Assembly (NCBI GenBank): GCA_947175265.1
Contig: CAMWMD010000022.1
Span: 1-46,893 of the forward strand
Reading direction: 5' to 3'
Origin: an uncultured Porphyromonadaceae bacterium
Lineage (GTDB): Bacteria > Bacteroidota > Bacteroidia > Bacteroidales > Muribaculaceae
Length of the DNA: 46,893 nt
The notes beneath the pieces are model-generated. The model did no database searches and was not told where the DNA came from. It saw only the letters and a list, made by a program, of their open reading frames with translations. This document shows positions 9,434 to 16,800 of the stretch, piece after piece. The position numbers were made by a program, and so were the translations under genes. Every line of letters starts with the position of its first letter. Within the stretch, counting starts at the first letter, position 1.

Positions 9434-9573
9434 GCTTTAGGCATTAGGCGCGAGGCGCGAGGCCCAAGGCTCAAGAGATTAGGGTGTAGGTCGTAGGTCC
9501 GATTTTTCCGATTTCTCTGATTTATCCTCTCGCCTAACGCCTAATGCCTCGCGCCTTGAGCCTTGAGCCTAAA
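9415..9573. repeat. Composite heptamer-nonamer-inverted heptamer element (copy 1)
   Basis: Two GGCCGGA units (9415-9428) and ten heptamers of the form TAGGCNN or relatives (9431-9500) are followed by three nonamers GATTTNTCY (9501-9527). After a four-base link come six heptamers of the form GCCTNNN (9532-9573), the reverse complement of the first type. The period is exact even where bases differ. The arms are complementary and could fold back. The element occupies the space between the convergent Sel1 gene and the minus-strand unit. Apart from this element and the adjoining terminator, I see nothing else in 9434-9750. Confidence 0.8.
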
Positions 9574-9611
9574 AAACGAGAAAACGGGACGTAACTCACG
9601 CCCCGTTCTCG
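9571..9611 (-). terminator. Intrinsic terminator of the minus-strand AT-rich unit
   Basis: On the minus strand, CGAGAACGGG (9611 downward) pairs with the arm ending at 9577, with two extra bases in the distal arm, and is followed by six T (plus-strand A at 9571-9576). It would end transcription coming from the small membrane protein gene. The T run overlaps the last heptamer of the adjacent repeat. Confidence 0.6.
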
Positions 9612-9750
9612 GAATTGATCTATGGTATATTGCTTATTTCTAACTTACTGTTTCTAACACTTACTTAATATTATCCTATGAAATTACTTTAGATTCCCAT
9701 AGGGATAGAACTTTCATATTCAAGTATTATTAATGAAAGAATTGATAGTA

Positions 9751-9927
9751 TCATTCCTTTTTGGAATATTGTCTTATAATACCGCTTATCATTACCACAA
9801 CGCAAAGTATTATTCCACTATATTTTAATCGTTGAGAAATATTAATACCAAAAACATAGTACAATATACAAATGAGTCCAATAATTCCTATTCCAACCAG
9901 AATTAGGTATAAGCAGCGTAAAAACAT
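9751..9927 (-). CDS. Small two-helix membrane protein, unknown function
   Basis: This is a 58-residue product from an ATG two bases after the stop of the preceding reading frame; a TTG nine codons earlier is the alternative. Two hydrophobic helices are visible (about residues 5-27 and 35-51), separated by a short polar turn (GINISQRLK), and the tail is basic (RQYSKKE). I do not recognise a family. The size and its place directly after a Gly/Ala-rich peptide frame are what one sees for immunity proteins of small bacteriocins, but that is speculation. The DNA is clearly AT-rich compared with the neighbours, which suggests acquisition from elsewhere. Confidence 0.45.
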   Translation of the reverse strand: MFLRCLYLILVGIGIIGLICILYYVFGINISQRLKYSGIILCVVVMISGIIRQYSKKE

Positions 9928-9929
9928 AA

Positions 9930-10520
9930 CTAGTATGGAGTCCAAATAAGACAACTTAGAGCTGCTCCAACTGCTACAGCTGCATATCCTTCTGGTCCAA
10001 TGAAACTAGCAGCTGCACCCATTATAATACCTGTTGGAGACCCCATTCTCCTTGAGAAACACCCCCCCCCAACCTTCTCCTCTTGTATTTTGAGTAATAG
10101 ATGGGTTATCAAACATTTTTACAACACTAAGATCCCATTGATTCATCGTACCTTCTTTTTTTATTTCACATTCTTGTAATGGTTCCTTATTTGCATTTAG
10201 ATAAAGGAATTTTGAAGAATCACTCTGTAAGAATTGAATGTAGAAATCAATTTCTCCATTTCCATCTATATCACATCCAAATTCAGTTCCATTCTGAATT
10301 AGAAGAGGATGTAGAGGACTGATTTCGCCCTCATCCTGAAAAGTTACAGTATATTCATTTGTTTCACATAAGCCTTTTGTAGTATGACATGATTCAATCT
10401 TCACATCTCCCAAAATATATACTCTTTTTCCTCTGTATTTGAAGATTCTATTTCTTATTCTTTGCATGCTGTAAGATACAGAACTCCGAGTATACTTAAA
10501 ATATATAGAAAATTTTTCAT
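9930..10520 (-). pseudogene. Disrupted lipoprotein gene with Gly/Ala-rich C-terminal tail
   Basis: The ATG at 10520 opens a lipoprotein signal peptide, MKNFLYILSILGVLYLTAC, but codon 22 is TAA. The same frame continues with plausible mature sequence (EIESSNTEEKEY), then the sensible frame shifts at a TATATA tract near 10415. From there the frame running from about ATG 10467 gives a conserved-looking polar domain (DIDGNGEIDFYIQF and similar). At 10062-10070 a run of nine G (minus strand) shifts frame again. With eight G the frame would join a tail of about 43 residues containing MGSPTGIIMGAAASF and AAVAVGAALS, a glycine-zipper-like stretch. Three lesions argue for decay, although the G run could be phase-variable. 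It starts 15 bp after the DUF4960 gene on the same strand and is AT-rich. Confidence 0.5.
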
Positions 10521-10535
10521 AATAAATTTAAAACG

Positions 10536-11609
10536 TTATTTTATAACAATTTTGCTTGCCTTGCCGTTGCTTACGCGGATGAAGATACCGTTGGAAGGAT
10601 CAGCCACCTTCACGCCCTGAAGGTTGTAGAATACTGTCTCGACAGCGTTCTCTACCTCGATACCCTTAACGCCGGCAGTATTCTTTGCAGCGAGGTAATT
10701 GAGGGTGTTCTCCGTGAGTTTGGTAAGGTTAGAGTGATAGTCGTTGTTTGCTGTGCGGGGAGCCCACTCGCAAGCGGCGAGACCGTTGGCGATGATGTTA
10801 CCCTTGATTGTTGCGGTAGGATTGAACTCCACGATACCTGCAACACAGTAGTCCTGTACGTGACCCCAAGTGCCGAGCACGGTGCAGTCATACTGGTTCT
10901 CGAATTTCTCGAGAGTGTTCTTGCCGTCAGCTGTCCACGGATAGGCGTTCAGATCCCACATACAGTTGTGGTCCTCACGGTGGATAGCGGAGCCGTCAGC
11001 AGTGCCGAGCATAGGATATGCAGGGTGAGGATAATCGGAGATTTTCTCTGACTTCGCTGCCCAGAGTTCCATACCGTTATAGATAGGATGTGTAGTGCGG
11101 TCGTAGATCTGTGTGGGGTCGGCGTCAGCCACGTATGTCATCATTGAGCCGAGGTATGCGTTGAGACACCAAACGTCAGTGCCCTGACCGCCGTCGCCGT
11201 CACCGAAGATGCCGGGAGCGTAAGCCGCATCGATACGGCCAAGTTCGTGCACCATCTGAGTGGCGTGCTTTGAAAGATAGAGTGAGCCGCCATCTTCCAC
11301 ATATTTCTTGAGAGCCGGAGTCGCTGCCTTAAATTCAGCAGGAAGATTGTCATAACCTGCGCCTATGCCGAGACGGTCGATGTGTACCCAAATCGCGGGA
11401 ATCTCCTTTGCATCGATCTTGTCAAGCTGCGAGGGGGTGATGATCACGCCTTCGGGATATGCTTCCTCAAACCATTTTGCGGCTGCCGCTTCCTGAGCGT
11501 TCTCATTAGCGGTGGTCTCATAACCGATAAGCATACCGACTGCGGGGTTTGCTGCTACTACAGGGGCGGCGCTCATGAGCGCCAGTGTTGCGAGTGTAAA
11601 AATCTTCAT
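10536..11609 (-). CDS. Secreted DUF4960-like protein with T9SS-like C-terminal motif
   Basis: This is a 357-residue protein. The ATG at 11609 is chosen because the signal peptide (MKIFTLATLALMSAAPVVA) begins there. After the signal it is one module of the type repeated three times in the GH32-like protein at 13827-18953. Shared marks are GGSLYLSKHATQ (GGNLYLSKF in the repeats), HREDHNCMWDLN, VLGTWGH and ANGLAACEW. From memory this matches Pfam DUF4960. The last 40 residues (ETVFYNLQGVKVADPSNGIF and on to KIVIK) resemble T9SS type A sorting tails and closely match the tail of the GH32-like protein. It probably acts at the cell surface and may bind fructan; the activity is unknown. It has its own likely promoter at 11688-11695. 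Confidence 0.8.
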   Translation of the reverse strand: MKIFTLATLALMSAAPVVAANPAVGMLIGYETTANENAQEAAAAKWFEEAYPEGVIITPSQLDKIDAKEIPAIWVHIDRLGIGAGYDNLPAEFKAATPALKKYVEDGGSLYLSKHATQMVHELGRIDAAYAPGIFGDGDGGQGTDVWCLNAYLGSMMTYVADADPTQIYDRTTHPIYNGMELWAAKSEKISDYPHPAYPMLGTADGSAIHREDHNCMWDLNAYPWTADGKNTLEKFENQYDCTVLGTWGHVQDYCVAGIVEFNPTATIKGNIIANGLAACEWAPRTANNDYHSNLTKLTENTLNYLAAKNTAGVKGIEVENAVETVFYNLQGVKVADPSNGIFIRVSNGKASKIVIK

Positions 11610-11687
11610 GTTAATGTTGATTATGAAAGGTTGTAGAATAATTTTTTCATGGTCCCTTCCTTTGCGGGTCCATATCGATTCGCACCG

Positions 11688-11695
11688 CAAAATTA
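11688..11695 (-). promoter_or_regulatory. Putative -7 element for the DUF4960 gene
   Basis: On the minus strand TAATTTTG fits TAnnTTTG and lies about 80 bases upstream of the ATG at 11609. No good -33 TTTG is seen, which would fit a promoter that depends on an activator such as the nearby hybrid regulator. Confidence 0.45.
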
Positions 11696-11724
11696 CAACC
11701 CCGAAACACCTTTTGCCGTATAAA

Positions 11725-11757
11725 AATCCGACTTTTGTGTGTACAAATCCAAATTCT
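11725..11757. promoter_or_regulatory. 21-bp-period direct repeat upstream of the DUF4960 gene
   Basis: AATCCGACTTTT (11725) and AATCCAAATTCT (11746) are imperfect direct repeats with starts 21 bp apart, 30 to 62 bp upstream of the putative -7 element. AraC-type regulators often bind such paired half-sites two helical turns apart. The region is AT-rich, so chance similarity is possible. Confidence 0.35.
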
Positions 11758-11809
11758 TATATCATTCGCAACATCCGTTATACCCTAATCTACATGTGGT
11801 TATAAAAAA

Positions 11810-13618
11810 TCACTCTTTCGTGCGGTTCCGGTGGTCGTAGAAGTGGGTCGCCACCATGTCGATACCCGCCTCCTTGAAGTTATCCTGGATATTTTCGTGA
11901 AGGTCTGACATTATTTCAGGCATCTCCGACGCATCCTTAATATATGCGTTGAGCTGATAGCTCATATAATAGTCGTTGAGTTCCATCTCCAGGACGAAAG
12001 GTTTCGGCTCCGGTATCACCCCTCTTGTCTCGAGTGCCGACTTTATTAGGAGGTCGTGCACCTGTCTCCAGGGAACGTCGTAACACATCGTCATAGTCGT
12101 ATGTATGATAAGCCCGTATTTGCGCGCTGACGCGCTGTAGTTGACCGTGTCTGACGACATGATGAAGGAGTTGGGTATCGTCACCACCTCATTCTTTATC
12201 GTGCGCAGACGCGTTACGAACGGGGTTTTCTCTATCACCGTGCCGACGGTCTCCTTCACCTTTATGAAATCTCCCGTCTTGAACGGCCGCATATAGGTTA
12301 TCACGAATCCCGCTATGAAGTTGGAGATGACCGTGCTCGATCCCAAGGAGACGATAAGGCCCACGAACACCGATATACCCTGGAATACCCCCGACTCCGC
12401 GCCCGGAAGATAGGGATAGATCATCGCTATCATGAAGGCGTAGAGAAGGAAGCGGATGATGTTGAACGTCGGCAACGCCCATTCTGGATAGAAGCCGTTG
12501 ATCTTCAGTTTCTCATCCTCTATCTCCCGCGAAATGTAGTGCAGACCCTTCACTATATACTTCACGCAATACCATATCACCGCGATGATGAAGAGATTCG
12601 GGATATACTCCACGATACCCTTCACCACCATCCTCACGGGGTCTATTATATAGAAGAATATCTTGAGGGCGAGGTTCTCCGTCTGGGGGAATATGGCGAA
12701 AAGTATGGGCACGGTGAATATCAGCAGTAGCAGGAGGAGCATGTAGCGCAGTATGTTGCTTGCCCAGAGGAGGAGTTCACCGAGGCGGTGGGTGTTGAGC
12801 AACTCGTAATCCTTCACCACGAGAGGCTTCAGTTTCTGCTCCTTGAACTCCACAATCTTCCTGCGCAGTTTGGCGAAGAGGAAGTTGATCAGTTTCACGA
12901 GGAGGAACTGCATGGCCAGCACAAGCACGAAAAGCACGGCTCTCCTCACAATCTGCCAGAAACTGTTCTCATTCTTAAGATAGTCTATCTTATGGGTGAA
13001 TAGGCGCACGTAATGTTGCGCGAGTTCCTCCTGCGAGGTTCCCTGCCAGAGCGCATCCTGCTCGGTGACGCTCATTATCATCTTGTCGCCATACATTATA
13101 TCTATATAGGTGTCATTGGCGAGTGTATGAACTGAATCGCGCCGCAGCCGCCTGTCCTTCCCTATCTTCTCTATGGCTGTGGAGATCATCTCGGCACGGT
13201 CAAGAGGCGAGTATCCCCCCTTTGCGGCATAGAGCAGGAAGAGGGTATCCTCCCCCACCACCACGGGGACACCGGGTGTCACTTTCCTCAGTGAATCTAT
13301 GCGCAGGATCTGTTGCGCTCGTCTCAGGGAATCGGCCTTATGATTCTCGTTGCGGGCATTGTCAAGTTCGTTACGGAGGGCGATCTCGTTGAGTTTCATC
13401 TCCTGCACCTGCAAGGTCAGTTCATGCAGACGTATGGAGTCTTCCTTGGCTCGTTCGGCAGCCGTGAGCGTATGCCCGTCGGCAGCCGTATCTGCACGGT
13501 TTTCCTCAAAGGCAGTCTGGATCATCTCCCCCGCCTTTTTGATAAACTGCCCCTCCGCCACGACCGGTGCGCACACGGCCAAAAAGAGGACTAAAAATAA
13601 AGAAAAGGATTTATTCAT
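11810..13618 (-). CDS. MscS-family mechanosensitive channel with periplasmic N-terminal domain
   Basis: The protein has 602 residues. A signal peptide (about 1-21) leads to about 200 periplasmic residues with a coiled-coil stretch rich in Glu, Lys and Arg (residues 50-105). Several membrane helices follow (from about residue 222 to 400). The MscS pore helix and beta domain are then seen as VFVGLIVSLGSSTVISNFIAG, with the family-typical MRPFKTGDFIKV and the TVGTVIEKTPFVTRLRT and VVTIPNSFIMSS stretches. The C-terminal alpha/beta domain ends the protein. Channels of this type release solutes on hypo-osmotic shock or tune membrane tension. It lies between two DUF4960-bearing genes on the same strand, but a terminator at 13756-13788 separates it from the GH32-like gene, so any role in the carbohydrate system is unproven. 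Confidence 0.9.
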   Translation of the reverse strand: MNKSFSLFLVLFLAVCAPVVAEGQFIKKAGEMIQTAFEENRADTAADGHTLTAAERAKEDSIRLHELTLQVQEMKLNEIALRNELDNARNENHKADSLRRAQQILRIDSLRKVTPGVPVVVGEDTLFLLYAAKGGYSPLDRAEMISTAIEKIGKDRRLRRDSVHTLANDTYIDIMYGDKMIMSVTEQDALWQGTSQEELAQHYVRLFTHKIDYLKNENSFWQIVRRAVLFVLVLAMQFLLVKLINFLFAKLRRKIVEFKEQKLKPLVVKDYELLNTHRLGELLLWASNILRYMLLLLLLIFTVPILFAIFPQTENLALKIFFYIIDPVRMVVKGIVEYIPNLFIIAVIWYCVKYIVKGLHYISREIEDEKLKINGFYPEWALPTFNIIRFLLYAFMIAMIYPYLPGAESGVFQGISVFVGLIVSLGSSTVISNFIAGFVITYMRPFKTGDFIKVKETVGTVIEKTPFVTRLRTIKNEVVTIPNSFIMSSDTVNYSASARKYGLIIHTTMTMCYDVPWRQVHDLLIKSALETRGVIPEPKPFVLEMELNDYYMSYQLNAYIKDASEMPEIMSDLHENIQDNFKEAGIDMVATHFYDHRNRTKE

Positions 13619-13669
13619 GGTGAGTAAGAAAATCGGTGTAAAATTAATAAAAAAATCGGAATATTTTGA

Positions 13670-13752
13670 GAACTGGGAGAACTCACAAAGCTCCCAGATC
13701 TCCCAGTGCTCACAAAACTCTCTCAGTGCTCTCAGTGCTCACAGTACTCACA
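13670..13752. repeat. Nonamer tandem repeat NNNCTCNCA, nine units
   Basis: Successive 9-mers such as GAACTCACA, AAGCTCCCA, GATCTCCCA, GTGCTCACA and GTACTCACA run in phase, with one two-base insertion at 13715-13725. The repeat lies between the MscS gene and the terminator of the GH32-like gene. It is the same repeat type as at 6952 and 36278. Confidence 0.7.
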
Positions 13753-13755
13753 AGA

Positions 13756-13788
13756 AAAAAGAGCTGTCGCATTGCTGCGGCAGCCCCT
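13756..13788. terminator. Bidirectional terminator after the GH32-like gene
   Basis: An 11-bp stem with G-U pairs (13761-13771 with 13776-13786) closes a four-base loop that reads GCAA on the minus strand. It is flanked by an A-rich run on the left and T5 on the right, so it can work in both directions. Its main role is probably to end the GH32-like transcript, whose stop is at 13827. Confidence 0.75.
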
Positions 13789-13826
13789 TTTTCAATAATC
13801 TAAAAACAATCTTCGCAAACCTATTC

Positions 13827-16800
13827 TTAGCGTATTATTTTAATGAATTTACCATTCTTCTTCATCAGGTAGATACCTTTTGTGGGCTCAGCTACCTTCA
13901 GACCCTGGAGATTGTACCATTCGATACCGTTGTCGCCGTCAGCGTCAAGCGACTCGATGCCTGTCGGATTGTCTTCTCCACCGGGCTCTGTTCCGGGATC
14001 CTTGGCATTCACATCAACGGGTGAGAGATACTTCAGGATGTTGCCGGTCAGGCTCTCGATATTCGCGTGCGACTCGTTCGTGCCGCCGGTCTGTGCCCAC
14101 TCGTAGGCTGCGAGACCGTTCACGATGATCGTACCCTTACGCTGTGCTATTGCATCGCTCTCTGCGGCTCTTGTTGTCAAGGGGAGGAACTCTATCAGGC
14201 CGGCACCGTTCTCGCCACCCTCATGGCCCCATGTGCCGAGGATGCGGGCGTTGTTTTTGGCCATGAAGTCTTCTCCGTTACCGAAATTATTGACATCCCA
14301 CAGACAGTTGTGGTCATCGCGGTGATGTGTGCCGCTCATCAGTGAGAGAACCTTGCCGTAGCCCATATCATCAATCGGAAGACCGGAGAAGAGCAGGTGG
14401 GTCGACCAGTCGTTGCCGTGGTGCATTACGTTCATGCTCCAGACGTCGTCCTTCATGCTGCCCTCGCCAGAGTAGAATACGTCAGGTGCGTCATCTGTGC
14501 GGCCGATTGCGTTGACAAGCTGTGAAGCGAACTTGGACAGATAGAGGTTACCGCCGGCATTGGAGTATTCCTTGAGCACGTCGATAAGTTCGGGATTGTT
14601 GTACTCATAGGGGAGGTTCTCCCAGCCCTGTGCGATACCCGGACGGTCGCATGTGATCCATACACAGTCGAAGTCTTCGGCATTGATTTCAGCAGCGTCA
14701 CCTGCGAAGAGCACTGTACCCTCGGGGAAGTTAGCCTTGAAGTAGTCATAGACAGCCTTCTCCTCGTGAGTGTTCTGATCCTTGTCTTCCTCTTTCAGAG
14801 CGTCAAGGTCGGCATAACCTACATAGAGAGCTATGCGCCCTGTTGACTCGAGAGTCTCCTCAAATGGAGGAACAACGGGGTCATCACCCGGATCCTCGGG
14901 ATCTTCGCCCGGATTCTCGGGATCTTCGACAACTGAGCTACCCTCAGCCACGGGTGAGAGGTAAGTCAGGATGTTGGTGGTCAACTTCTCGATGTTAGCC
15001 TGTGAATCGTTGCTTCCGGTCACGGGATCCCATTCGCAAGCAGCGAGACCATTCACGATGATTGTACCCTTACGGCTCTCTATCTTCTCGGGATCAACAG
15101 CGCGGGTGTTGTTGACAGGATAGAACTCTATGAGACCTGCGCCGTTCTGGCCGCCGTCATGGCCCCAAGTACCGAGCACCTCTGAATTGGTGCTTGCGGT
15201 GAAGTTCTCGTAACCGCCGTAGTTGTTGAGATCCCACAGACAGTTGTGGTCCTCGCGGTGGTTGACGCCGCTCATGAGGCTTACAGTCTTGCCGAATCCT
15301 GCGTCAACGACGGGGAGATCGGTGAAGATGAGGTGTGATGTGCTCCAGTCTTTGCCGTAAGGCGCGATATTCATTGCCCAGACATCGTTCTTGTCCTCGC
15401 CTGCTCCGGAATAGAATACCATAGGACGGAAATCATTGCTTATACGGCCTATCGCTACGGTAAGCTGAGTTGCGAAAGTAGAGAGGTAGAGGTTGCCACC
15501 TGCGAGGTTGTAATTCTTGAGAGCCTCTACGAATGCCTCATTCTTGAAGGCATCGGGGAGATGCTCCCAACCCTCTTCCACATTGCGGCGGTCGCAGTTG
15601 ACCCAGATTACGTCGAAGTTGTCGGTGCTTATCATGTCGACATCCTGCGGGAAGATTACGCTACCCTTCGGGAATGCCTTAGTGAAGTATTCGTAAGTGG
15701 CCTTAGCCTCCACATTGTTGAATGCCTCCTCAAGAGAGTCGTATCCTACATAAAACGCTACCTTGCCTGTTGATTCGAGAGTCTCGGGCTTAGAGGGTGT
15801 CACTACGGGATCATCTCCACCGGGGTTCTCGGGGTCTTCACTCGGGTTCTCCGGATTTTCAGGTTCTTTGGGGTCTTCGCCCGGTTGAACGCCTGTGCCG
15901 CCTTCAGCCACCGGTGAGAGATACATCATGATATTGGTGGTGAGGTCGAGGATATTCTGGTGAGATTCGTTCGCGCCGCCGGTCTGTGCCCACTCGTAGG
16001 CTGCGAGACCGTTCACGATGATCGTACCCTTACGTTCCTTCACATCCTCAGGATCGGTTGCGCGGGTTCCGCGTGATACCTGGGGATGGAATTCCACGAG
16101 ACCGGCACCAACCTGGCCACCATCGTGACCCCAAGTGCCAAGCACCTCTGCATTGTTGCGTGCCATAAAATTGTCGGCACCGCCGAAATCGTTGAGATTC
16201 CACAGACAGTTGTGGTCATCGCGGTGGTGTGAGCCGCTCATGAGCGGGAGCACCTTTGCATATCCGTCGTCGCGGAGCGAGAGATTGTTGAAGATAGGGC
16301 TGTCTATATAATCGCTGTAAGGCATAGCCTGCATGCTCCATTCGTCATCCTTATCGCCACCCTCGCCGGAATCGAACACGTTGGGGGCGTCATTTGTGCG
16401 GCCGATAGCCACAACAAGCTGACCTGCGAACTTGGTGAGGTAGAGGTTACCACCTGCTACGGAGTAGTTCTTGAGGGCATTCACGAAGTTTGCGTTGCTG
16501 AATGCCTCGGGGAGGCTCTCCCAACCCTGGGCGATGCCGGGGCGGTCGCATGTAACCCAGAGACAGTCGAAATCCTCAGCCTTGATCTTGTCGACATCGC
16601 CGGCGAAGAGCACTGTTCCTGTGGGGAATTTGCTTACGAAGTAGTCGTAGACTGCCTTCTCCTCGTGAGTGGCCGGATTCTTGTCGTCTTTGATAAGTTG
16701 GTCGAGGTTATCGTAGCCTACATAGAGAGCCACACGACCTGTGGTCTCAAGTTTCTCAGGCTTGCGCGGTGCGGGAGGAACGATAGGTTCGCCGAATGTG

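Noticed and set aside
10006..10467. 153-codon minus-strand frame as an intact gene
   Set aside because: Its ATG lies inside the sequence that follows a lipoprotein signal in another frame, and its C-terminal end after the G9 tract looks random, while the alternative frame reads as a plausible tail. It was called part of a pseudogene instead.
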